Origin: Alphaproteobacteria bacterium
GTDB taxonomy: Bacteria > Pseudomonadota > Alphaproteobacteria > UBA9655
Direction: 5' to 3'
Assembly (NCBI GenBank): GCA_017992885.1
Contig: JAGONT010000025.1
Location: forward strand, 1 to 32,385
DNA length: 32,385 nt
Below the pieces are notes generated by a model. It searched no databases. It was not told the origin of the DNA and was given only the letters and a program-made list of their open reading frames with translations. A program made the position numbers and the translations under genes. This document shows positions 25,563-32,385 of the stretch, in pieces. Positions within the stretch are counted from its first letter, which is position 1. The number at the start of each line of letters is the position of its first letter.

Positions 25563-25820
25563 ATGATCAAATTTAATAAAATAACCACCTATGCTATGAT
25601 GATAACACTCGCTTGCTCAGGAATAGCTTTTGCAATGGAAGAAGATAAAAATTCCAAATGCCCTGCTAAAAAAGAGCTATCTACAGAAGAAAAATTAGGC
25701 AGAGAAAGCGCCAGGGTTGTTGTTCAAGTGGAAAAAGAAGCAAAAAAAGTGGAAAAAAAAGCAAAAAAATTCGGGAATAGCTTTAAAAAACACAAGAAAG
25801 CATTTAAAAAAAATAAATAG
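25563..25820 (+). CDS. small exported Lys-rich protein
   Basis: An 85-residue protein with a signal peptide (cleavage near FAMA, about residue 22) and a mature part that becomes extremely lysine-rich at the end (KVEKKAKKFGNSFKKHKKAF). ATG 25563 is preferred to GTG 25560; GGAG lies 7 bases before it. The charge could suit binding of nucleic acid, peptidoglycan or anionic lipid outside the cytoplasm. No family recognised. Confidence 0.65.
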   Translation: MIKFNKITTYAMMITLACSGIAFAMEEDKNSKCPAKKELSTEEKLGRESARVVVQVEKEAKKVEKKAKKFGNSFKKHKKAFKKNK

Positions 25821-25837
25821 CGCTTACGCTTTTTACG

Positions 25838-25874
25838 CCTCCTTGATTCCTGCTACAAAGGGAAATCAAGGAGG
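25838..25874 (+). terminator. perfect 11-bp hairpin after the Lys-rich gene
   Basis: Arms CCTCCTTGATT (25838-25848) and AATCAAGGAGG (25864-25874). It lacks an adjacent T-run, so it may be a weak terminator or an mRNA-stabilising element, or part of the thrS leader. Note that the right arm contains an AAGGAGG sequence. Confidence 0.5.
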
Positions 25875-26045
25875 GGTTAGCATTCTTGATGTCCTTAACA
25901 CACTTTTTCTTTCAGCTGTCTGAGGGCTGATTTCTTAAATTTTTTTTTATCTCACTTAAGTATTGAATCAAAGTCACTTTGGCTTTAAAAAGGAACACTA
26001 ACTAAGGGTATATTAATTCTATTAATGGCAGCATCTGAGGGACTC

Positions 26046-27977
26046 ATGATTACAATTCGCTTTCCTGATGGTTCCCATCGGGAATTTCCAAAAGGTATTA
26101 CGGGTTGGGAAATAGCGAAAACCCTTAGCACAAGCTTAGCCAAAGAAGCCGTTGCCGTTCGCATTGAAGATGAATTATGGGACCTAACCCGTCCCATCGC
26201 AGAGGACACTACTTTTGAAGTGATCAAACGAACGTCAGAGAGTGGGCTCGATGTCTTGCGTCATGATGCGGCTCACGTTTTTGCTGAAGCCGTCAAAGAA
26301 CTGTATCCTGAAACACAGATTACGATTGGCCCTTCTATCCAAAATGGATTCTACTATGATGTCTATCGGGAAGAATCTTTCACACCTGATGATCTGCTGC
26401 GACTTGAAGAACGCATGCATGAAATTGTGAACCGAGACGAATCCATTACCCGCGAGGTTTGGAATCGACAGGACGCCATTCATTTTTTTAAAAACATGGG
26501 CGAGTTTTTTAAAGCTGAAATTATTGAAGACCTTCCTGAAGGCGATACAATTACGATCTACAAGCAAGGAAACTTCCTTGATTTATGCAAGGGACCGCAC
26601 CTCCCCTCTACGGGGAAATTAGGTCATGGTTTCAAACTGATGAAGCTTGCAGGAGCCTATTGGCGAGGAGATCATCGCAACCCCATGCTTCAACGTATTT
26701 ATGGAACCGCCTGGTCTACCGAAAAAGATCTTCAAACTTATCTTACACGCCTTGAAGAAGCCGAAAAGCGTGATCATCGCAAATTGGGCAAAGAGATGAA
26801 TCTTTTTCACCTGCAAGAAGAAGCTTTAGGGAGTGTCTTTTGGCACCCTAAAGGATGGACACTCTATCGTTTGCTTGAAGGGTATATTCGCGATAAAATA
26901 GCTGATGAAGGGTACGTCGAAGTCAAAACACCCCAACTTCTGGATAGCTCTTTTTGGGAGGCTTCAGGCCATTGGGGAAAATTTCGGGAAAATATGTTCA
27001 TCGTTGAAGATGGTGAAAAAACTCTTGCTTTAAAACCAATGAACTGCCCCTGTCACGTGCAAATTTTTCGTCAAGGCATCAAAAGCTATCGTGACCTTCC
27101 TTTGCGTATGGCTGAATTTGGATCATGTATGAGAAACGAACCCTCGGGTGCACTCCAAGGATTAACCCGAGTTCGCAGTATGGTACAGGACGACGCTCAT
27201 ATTTTTTGTCGAGAAGACCAAATTGAAGACGAAACACGCAAGTTTTGTCTTCTTCTGTTAAATGTCTATCAGGAACTCGGCTTTGAAGAAATAACCGTAC
27301 GATTTGCCGATCGTCCCCCTGTAAGAGCGGGTGAAGATGACGTCTGGGATCGAGCGGAAGCTTGCCTCGAATCTGGAGCCCGCGCGTCAGGTCTTAGCTA
27401 TACTTTAAATCCAGGAGAGGGCGCTTTTTATGGGCCTAAACTCGAATTTATTTTAAAGGATGCCATTGGTCGAGAATGGCAATGCGGAACACTCCAATTG
27501 GATTTTGTGCTCCCCGAAAGATTAGAGGCATCCTATATTGGGGAAGATGGCAAAAAACATCGTCCCGTCATGCTTCATCGAGCGATACTCGGATCATTTG
27601 AACGTTTTATTGCTATTTTCATCGAACATTATGCCGGAAAATTTCCCTTATGGGTCGCGCCTATTCAAGCGGTTGTCGCCACAGTCACCCAGGAAGGCGA
27701 TGACTATGCTCAAAAAGTTTTTGAGCAGCTCAAAGCGGCAGGTTTGCGCGTTGAACTGGACATAAGGAATGAAAAGATTAATTTTAAGGTTCGCGAACTA
27801 AGCCTACAAAAAATTCCCTATATTTTAGTCGTTGGCAAAAGAGAAGCAGAAGAAAATACGATTGCCTTACGAAAATTAGGGGGAGAAGCGCAAGAAATTC
27901 TTGCCCTTGACGCCGTAGTTGATAAACTACAGAATGAGGGGGTGCCCCCTCACAAGCCATTGTTCAGAAAAATATAA
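26046..27977 (+). CDS. thrS: threonyl-tRNA synthetase
   Basis: A 643-residue class II synthetase charging tRNA-Thr. The order is TGS domain (1-60), editing domain with [11 protein letters not shown] and [11 protein letters not shown], catalytic core with the zinc/active-site [10 protein letters not shown] and motif 2 [15 protein letters not shown], motif 3 [15 protein letters not shown], and an anticodon-binding domain from about residue 540. ATG 26046 is preferred to 26025: GAGG lies just upstream and the family begins MITI-PDGS. infC follows after 15 bases. Confidence 0.96.
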   Translation: MITIRFPDGSHREFPKGITGWEIAKTLSTSLAKEAVAVRIEDELWDLTRPIAEDTTFEVIKRTSESGLDVLRHDAAHVFAEAVKELYPETQITIGPSIQNGFYYDVYREESFTPDDLLRLEERMHEIVNRDESITREVWNRQDAIHFFKNMGEFFKAEIIEDLPEGDTITIYKQGNFLDLCKGPHLPSTGKLGHGFKLMKLAGAYWRGDHRNPMLQRIYGTAWSTEKDLQTYLTRLEEAEKRDHRKLGKEMNLFHLQEEALGSVFWHPKGWTLYRLLEGYIRDKIADEGYVEVKTPQLLDSSFWEASGHWGKFRENMFIVEDGEKTLALKPMNCPCHVQIFRQGIKSYRDLPLRMAEFGSCMRNEPSGALQGLTRVRSMVQDDAHIFCREDQIEDETRKFCLLLLNVYQELGFEEITVRFADRPPVRAGEDDVWDRAEACLESGARASGLSYTLNPGEGAFYGPKLEFILKDAIGREWQCGTLQLDFVLPERLEASYIGEDGKKHRPVMLHRAILGSFERFIAIFIEHYAGKFPLWVAPIQAVVATVTQEGDDYAQKVFEQLKAAGLRVELDIRNEKINFKVRELSLQKIPYILVVGKREAEENTIALRKLGGEAQEILALDAVVDKLQNEGVPPHKPLFRKI

Positions 27978-27978
27978 A

Positions 27979-27995
27979 AAGGAGAATGCTACATA
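27979..27995 (+). promoter_or_regulatory. infC ribosome-binding site with AUA start codon
   Basis: AAGGAG at 27979-27984 is 8 bases before ATA at 27993-27995. In the infC frame there is no ATG, GTG or TTG between the thrS stop and codon 36 (28098), yet conserved IF3 sequence is encoded from about 28035. An ATG at 27986 is in another frame and gives only four codons. ATC at 28002 and ATA at 28005 are less well placed alternatives. Confidence 0.7.
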
Positions 27996-28535
27996 TCTAA
28001 GATCATAAGAGAAGACAAAGGGACCGCACAGGATGGTCCTCGCGTCAACGAGAAAATTACTTCCCCAAAAGTCCGCTTAGTCGATGAAAACGGGGAAATG
28101 GTAGGTGTTTTATCTCAAAAAGAAGCTTTAGAAAAAGCCTATAAAGCAGGCCTTGACCTTGTTGAGGTTTCCCCTAATGCAGATCCTCCTGTGTGCAAAA
28201 TCTTGGATTATGGTAAATACAAATTTGAGGAGCAAAAACGCCGCGCGGAAATCCGAAAAAAACAGAAAATCATTGAAATTAAAGAAATCCAGCTGCGTCC
28301 TGGGATTGATAAGCATGACTTTGAAGTGAAAATGCGAAGTGCCCGCAAATTTATCGAAGAGGGAGACAAGCTAAAAGTCACCTTACGTTTTCGGGGACGT
28401 GAACTCTCTCACCAAGAATTGGGAATGGATGTTTTAAACCGGGTCAAAGACTTCCTTCAGGACATTGCCAAGGTTGAGCAATATCCTAAACTTGAAGGAA
28501 AGCGCGTCATTATGGTTATGGGGCCACTCAAATAA
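27993..28535 (+). CDS. infC: translation initiation factor IF-3
   Basis: A 180-residue IF3 if read from ATA 27993, exactly the length of the E. coli protein. The N-terminal domain shows DGPRVNEKI and VRLVDENGEMVGVLS; the linker and C-terminal domain show KIIEIKEIQLRPGIDKHDFEVKM (in two parts around residue 95) and VTLRFRGRELSHQELG. IF3 rejects non-standard start codons, and in E. coli infC starts at AUU so that IF3 limits its own synthesis; the AUA here would serve the same loop. A start at ATG 28098 would remove conserved residues. Confidence 0.93.
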   Translation: MSKIIREDKGTAQDGPRVNEKITSPKVRLVDENGEMVGVLSQKEALEKAYKAGLDLVEVSPNADPPVCKILDYGKYKFEEQKRRAEIRKKQKIIEIKEIQLRPGIDKHDFEVKMRSARKFIEEGDKLKVTLRFRGRELSHQELGMDVLNRVKDFLQDIAKVEQYPKLEGKRVIMVMGPLK

Positions 28536-28699
28536 AATACCTTTGTGATTGCTCGCGAAGTAAGGAAGTATGCGTTAGTGTGGTGGGAGGCATGATTGTG
28601 TCTCCCTCAGTAACCCTTACTCTCGAGAAAGGGTAAGCGTGATTAGAGAAAATTGCCCTAAGGATAGACCTTGAAGACATCCTATTTCATACCGACGTG

Positions 28700-28785
28700 C
28701 GTCATTCCCGCATTGGCGGGAATTCATAAAATAGTTTTTTTGTTACAGATAGTTTCATTAGATCGCCGCGTTCCAAAGGGATGAC
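28700..28785. repeat. REP-like palindromic element
   Basis: It opens with CGTCATTCCC and an 8-bp hairpin (ATTCCCGC 28704-28711, GCGGGAAT 28716-28723). It closes with GATCGCCGCG and GGGATGAC, imperfectly complementary to the start. This layout resembles dispersed intergenic repeats of many bacteria. Only one copy is in the window. Confidence 0.6.
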
Positions 28786-29020
28786 ACCAGAAGAATACAA
28801 AACAAGGCAATTTCTCGTTCGATGAGTATTATTTTGTAGAGAATCCTCTTTTCCTCAGAAAGAGCTGCATTATCACCATACTTTCTCTCTTTAAAAGAAT
28901 ATTTTCCCCTTTGAGCCTCCTTACCTCTTAAAATTTTACTCTTTTCGGAAGAAATGAATCGTAAAAACACATGCCATTCTGCCATTTTTTTTCGCCTAAC
29001 ATAAAAAAGTAAAAAAAGTA

Positions 29021-29049
29021 TTTACAAATTATCTTTTTTTTTATATGAA
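29021..29049 (+). promoter_or_regulatory. candidate promoter of the inverse autotransporter gene
   Basis: TTTACA at 29021-29026 and TATGAA at 29044-29049 with a 17-base, T-rich spacer. The -10 is a moderate match; the start codon is about 150 bases downstream, so a long leader would result. Confidence 0.3.
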
Positions 29050-29198
29050 CTGCTCAAGAGCCATGGTAAGCCTCTAACTATGCATCTCGAAGAATAAATA
29101 ATTTATATTGTGGTTGGGTGGTACTTTCTTATATTTTACACAAAAGTACATGCATCTTTTTAAGCTAGCCTCGGTAAATGTAAAAAAGAAAGTGGTGT

Positions 29199-32100
29199 GT
29201 GAAAAAAGGACTCATAAAAAAGCTAATTTGGCTCATAATCCTGCATATTCTTTGGAAAGAATATGGCACTGCAGCCCAAACAGAAACATCGACCTTACTT
29301 TATTCTCAACCCAAATGGAACCCTGAAGCTCGCTTTCGCTTTGCAGCAACCACGCGACGATCTTTAGGTCAGGTCGATCTTTTTGTTCCCCTAGCTCAAG
29401 ATAATACATCTCTCTTTTTTCTTGATCTGCGGTTTTGGCGAGATACAAAAAACACGACAGAAGGGAACTATGGTCTTGCTTACAGGAAATTATGTCCTTC
29501 CTTAGGATGGGTTTTTGGCGGCTATGGTTTTTTTGACAACCGCCAAACCAAACATAATAATACCTTTCAGCAAGCAACGTTCGGCATCGAAGCCCTTAGT
29601 GAACTTTGGGATTTCCGCGCCAATACCTACGTCCCTTTTTCCAAGTCACAAAAACTTTCTTCCTCTCAACGCAGATATACCTATCGAGGCCACGAAGAGT
29701 TCACTCTTTCTCCTAAAGAAGTAGCTTTAAAAGGAGTTGACGTTGAAATCGGTCGTCTGGTTCCAGGCACAAACAATCTTCGCTTTTATGTTTCTGGGTT
29801 CCATTTTGAACGATCGGGTGTTCGCCAGATTAATGGTGGTATGGCTCGTCTTATCTGGACAGTGAATCGCTATATCGATCTTGAGGCTGATTATCGATAT
29901 GACAATGTCCGCCATAGCACCCCCATTTTTTGGCTAACCTTCCGCCTCCCCTTCGGCGAAAAAACGCTTGATAAACTAACACCCCTTGAGCAGCGCATGC
30001 AGGAAGTCATTATCCGAGATATTGACATCGTAACCCAATCGACAAACAGGCCCATTTCTACCCATCGCCAATACCTCTTCGCCTCTGCTGAAGGAAAAGG
30101 AGACGACGGTACCATTGAGTCCCCTATTAATTCAGAAAAACTAGATGTTATCCGGAAACTTTTGAAAGACAACAAGGACTATGTTTTAGTGAGCCTTGAC
30201 GAAAGCATGGTGAAGAAAGTCCAACAAAGGGGCAGGAAAGAAAGAGTTCGGTCAAAACAAATTATAACATATCCAAAACCGTTACCGCCAACCGTTATTG
30301 AGCGACTACCAGCCGTTCCTCTTCCCCCAGAACAACCCGCTCCTCCTCATCGAGACGACCCGGCACCTATTCGTCGAGAAGAACCGCTGCCGCATGATCA
30401 TGATGAACAGCCTCCGTTGCCAAAGGAAGACTTAACGCCCCCTCCCCCAGCACGTCGCGAAGACCCCTTACCAGCTCCCGATGAAAAGCCGTCTCCTCCT
30501 TTGCCAAAAGAAGATCTTGTCCCCTCCCCCGTTGTTCGTCGGGAGGAACCATTGGCGATTGCACATGAAGAGCCCCTACCTCCCCATCAAGAAGAACCTC
30601 AACCTGCTCCTGTTGAAGAGCCGTCTCTTCCTTTGCCGCGAGAAGATCTTACTGTCCATCGGGAAGAGCCCCCAACGCCCAAAGCAGCAGCTTCTCTTAA
30701 CGCACAACAAAATGTCTTAACAAAGCCAATTCATGTCGACGCTCCCTTTGTCAAAGGTCAGGATCATCCGTCTGTAAATGCAGATACGCAGCCAATTTTT
30801 GGACAAAAAGAGACGGAAATCTCTCCAGCACTTGAGGCTGTCTTCATTCCTCAAAATAGCCAAGATAACACTAACCCTTCAGTGGTTATCAGCCACGTTA
30901 AAGAGAACAACGACCCTCGCCCCCCTAACAAGTCTTCTGTTGTTGTTTCTAAACCTGCCTCAATTGAAGCGAAGCCAATTGCGAACGTTGACTCCGATAA
31001 ACCACAAGAGATTGTTACTCCCAATAGTCTTGTGGCTGAAAGCCAACCAGCCGAACCTATTGCTGTTATTGAACAAAAACCTACTGATGTTTCTGCACCT
31101 ATTCGAGCTGAAGTCAAACAAGCAAAAGATACCCAACCTGCTAAGCCAAAAGATGTTGTTATTTCCAATAATCTTGTCGTTGAAAACAACACAGTACCAA
31201 TTGAATTTCCAGACCAAAAACCCGCCGATGGGTCAAAGACTGTCCGGAATGAGGTCATTGTCGTTAATGATCAACAAGCCCTTTCTAGCGAACAAGCTGC
31301 TCAAAAAGCTATTTTAGAGCAAAAAGAGACTGTTAAACCCGTTGTTGACCCAGCGAAGAACGTAAATCTTTCTGATGATGTCATTGTTTCACCAGAAAAA
31401 GCAGCAAAGCTAACTGCAAACTTTGAGCAAAATGAAAAAGGGAAACAGCCCGCCATTATTCTAGAGGCAGAAAAAACTCCAGACGCTGCACCTCAGGAAA
31501 CAAAACAAAAACCTGTTGAAGACCATTTAGTGAAACCTCTAGGGAATCAAGCCCCTGCTTCCTCTCCTAAAGAAAAAGCAGAACAGGACGGCGATAAACC
31601 TCAAGAAGAAGTTCTTCAGCCACAACCTGCAAAAGCACAGCAGAAGCTTGTTGCAGACGCGAATGCTCCTCGAAATGAGGTCGCCCGGATCGAAGCTGAA
31701 CAGAAAACACTTGTTGCAACACAACAACGCGAACAAGAGCGTCTGCAGCTTGAAACTAAGCAAAAGGCAGAGGCTGACCGTTTACAAAAGCTTGAAGTTG
31801 AGCAGAAGGCTGCTGCTGAAGTTAAACAGAAAGCTGCTGCTGAAAAAATTCTCCATTTACAAGACTTACAAATACAAAAAGAGCAAGCTGCGGCTCAGCA
31901 TAAGGCTGAGGAAGCTGTAAGAGCAGAAGCTCAACGTTTGAAACTCCACCAAGAAGCCGAAGCTAAGCAACGAGCAGAAGAAGAAGAGCGTCAACGCGTA
32001 GAGACCAAGCATATAGCGAATGAGAAGCAAGCTCGGGAGCAAGAAGAAGAACGAAAAGCCGAACAAGAGCGCCTTCTCAAGCTTGAAAATGAGCGAAAAA

Positions 32101-32385
32101 AGCAAGAGGGCCTCCGACTCGAAGCTGAAGCAAAACGTCTACGTGAAGAAGCAGCAGAAAAGGCTCGTCTCGAAGCTGAAGCAAAACGTCTACGTGAAGC
32201 AGCTGAACTGAAAGCCCGTCTCGAAGCTGAAGCAAAACGTCTACGTGAAGCAGCAGAAGAAAAGGTTCGCCTCGAAGCTGAAGCACAGCGTCAACGTGAA
32301 GAAGCAGCTGAAAAGGCTCGTCTCGAAGCTGAAGCAAAACGTCTACGTGAAGCAGCAGAAGAAAAGGTTCGCCTCAAAGCTGAAG
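29199..32385 (+). CDS. inverse autotransporter (intimin/invasin-type beta-domain) with Pro-rich and coiled-coil passenger, 3' end outside window
   Basis: One frame is open from a stop at 29181 to the window end: 1062 residues from GTG 29199, still unfinished. The N-terminus is a basic, hydrophobic signal peptide (MKKGLIKKLIWLIILHILW). The inverse-autotransporter beta-domain spans about 38-280: RRSLGQVDLFVPLAQD, GWVFGGYGFFDNRQTKHNNT, FGIEALSELWDFRANTYVPF, FWLTFRLPFGEK and VIIRDIDIV. In this family the beta-barrel sits in the outer membrane and exports the C-terminal passenger. Here the passenger is Pro-rich (about 358-498, with three PLPKEDL-like repeats), then a Pro/Gln/Lys low-complexity part with recurring VVVS/VIVS motifs. 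From about 825 it is a highly charged helical region with 17-residue repeats. No Ig-like domain is seen. The ribosome-binding site is weak, and GTG is the only standard start before the signal peptide. Confidence 0.9.
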   Translation, partial: MKKGLIKKLIWLIILHILWKEYGTAAQTETSTLLYSQPKWNPEARFRFAATTRRSLGQVDLFVPLAQDNTSLFFLDLRFWRDTKNTTEGNYGLAYRKLCPSLGWVFGGYGFFDNRQTKHNNTFQQATFGIEALSELWDFRANTYVPFSKSQKLSSSQRRYTYRGHEEFTLSPKEVALKGVDVEIGRLVPGTNNLRFYVSGFHFERSGVRQINGGMARLIWTVNRYIDLEADYRYDNVRHSTPIFWLTFRLPFGEKTLDKLTPLEQRMQEVIIRDIDIVTQSTNRPISTHRQYLFASAEGKGDDGTIESPINSEKLDVIRKLLKDNKDYVLVSLDESMVKKVQQRGRKERVRSKQIITYPKPLPPTVIERLPAVPLPPEQPAPPHRDDPAPIRREEPLPHDHDEQPPLPKEDLTPPPPARREDPLPAPDEKPSPPLPKEDLVPSPVVRREEPLAIAHEEPLPPHQEEPQPAPVEEPSLPLPREDLTVHREEPPTPKAAASLNAQQNVLTKPIHVDAPFVKGQDHPSVNADTQPIFGQKETEISPALEAVFIPQNSQDNTNPSVVISHVKENNDPRPPNKSSVVVSKPASIEAKPIANVDSDKPQEIVTPNSLVAESQPAEPIAVIEQKPTDVSAPIRAEVKQAKDTQPAKPKDVVISNNLVVENNTVPIEFPDQKPADGSKTVRNEVIVVNDQQALSSEQAAQKAILEQKETVKPVVDPAKNVNLSDDVIVSPEKAAKLTANFEQNEKGKQPAIILEAEKTPDAAPQETKQKPVEDHLVKPLGNQAPASSPKEKAEQDGDKPQEEVLQPQPAKAQQKLVADANAPRNEVARIEAEQKTLVATQQREQERLQLETKQKAEADRLQKLEVEQKAAAEVKQKAAAEKILHLQDLQIQKEQAAAQHKAEEAVRAEAQRLKLHQEAEAKQRAEEEERQRVETKHIANEKQAREQEEERKAEQERLLKLENERKKQEGLRLEAEAKRLREEAAEKARLEAEAKRLREAAELKARLEAEAKRLREAAEEKVRLEAEAQRQREEAAEKARLEAEAKRLREAAEEKVRLKAE
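32118..32385 (+). repeat. 51-bp tandem repeat (17 residues), at least five full copies
   Basis: Units begin at 32118, 32169, 32220, 32271, 32322 and 32373 (cut by the window end), each opening with CTCGAAGCTGAAGCA or a close variant (CTCAAAGCTGAAG in the last). Each encodes LEAEAKRLREAAEEKVR or a variant. The near-identical DNA implies recent expansion by slippage or unequal exchange. Confidence 0.95.

Larger units (their letters stand above)
28536..29198. other. long spacer after infC
   Basis: No convincing gene. It contains an ACCCTT/AAGGGT hairpin near 28612-28633, the REP-like element at 28700-28785 and AT-rich sequence leading to the inverse autotransporter gene. A 75-codon minus-strand frame at 28758-28985 ends inside the repeat and is unrecognised. 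Confidence 0.5.

Noticed and set aside
29108-29326. A 72-codon plus-strand frame near the start of the inverse autotransporter
   Set aside because: It overlaps the signal peptide and early beta-domain in another frame and matches nothing recognisable.
30778-31317. A 179-codon plus-strand frame rich in Leu, Lys and Arg
   Set aside because: It is a shifted reading of the inverse autotransporter gene, whose own frame is open across the whole region with coherent repeats.
32077-32337. A minus-strand frame with repeated LLLHVDVLLQLRDEPF text
   Set aside because: It is the antisense of the 51-bp tandem repeats; the repetition is inherited from the plus-strand gene.

Overview
The window looks like chromosomal DNA from a low-GC alphaproteobacterium, probably an obligate or facultative intracellular lineage of the Holosporales/Paracaedibacter or Rickettsiales type. 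This is inference. It rests on AT-rich spacers, the rpsT-dnaA-dnaN order, genes shared with mitochondria (ATP12 chaperone, an NDUFAF5-like protein, an RMD1/DUF155 protein), a Legionella-like patatin/3-hydroxybutyrate dehydrogenase pair, and many small secreted proteins of unknown function. No tRNA, rRNA, CRISPR array, phage gene or recognisable insertion sequence was seen.

Layout. 1-3.6 kb: end of a TetR/COQ9-like gene, a DUF378 membrane protein, then patatin, 3-hydroxybutyrate dehydrogenase and acetoacetate decarboxylase, a likely ketone-body/PHB module. 3.6-6.3 kb: a small Cys-rich secreted protein, then overlapping rluC-like and atp12 genes, divergent from an NDUFAF5-like gene. 6.3-9.0 kb: alanine dehydrogenase (ald) and a decayed copy of its 3' end about 1.3 kb away, with a secreted unknown protein between them. 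9.0-11.1 kb: a spacer rich in inverted repeats and a YcbB-type L,D-transpeptidase. 11.1-14.1 kb: rpsT-dnaA-dnaN behind a near-consensus promoter with a perfect DnaA box at the predicted transcript start, closed by a strong terminator. 14.1-20.7 kb: a secreted unknown, an AmpG-like permease, RMD1/DUF155, a host-attachment (baeRF-like) protein, a secreted trypsin-fold protease and a CDF-like transporter with an incomplete metal site. 21.2-25.8 kb: trkA, a tandem pair of secreted paralogs with identical 3' segments and matching terminators, holC and a Lys-rich exported peptide. 26.0-28.5 kb: thrS-infC, where infC appears to start at AUA. 28.5-32.4 kb: a REP-like element, then a very large open frame that runs off the window.

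That last gene (29199 to beyond 32385) is the most striking feature. It has a signal peptide, an intimin/invasin-type inverse-autotransporter beta-domain, a proline-rich segment with repeats, and a long charged helical region ending in perfect-period 51-bp tandem repeats. No Ig-like or lectin domain is visible in the part seen.

How the genes fit together: replication (dnaA, dnaN, holC), translation (rpsT, thrS, infC, rluC) and respiratory-complex assembly (atp12, NDUFAF5-like, RMD1-like) form the conserved backbone. Between them lie envelope and secreted genes (L,D-transpeptidase, AmpG-like, protease, small exported proteins, inverse autotransporter) that would suit life inside or attached to a eukaryotic cell.
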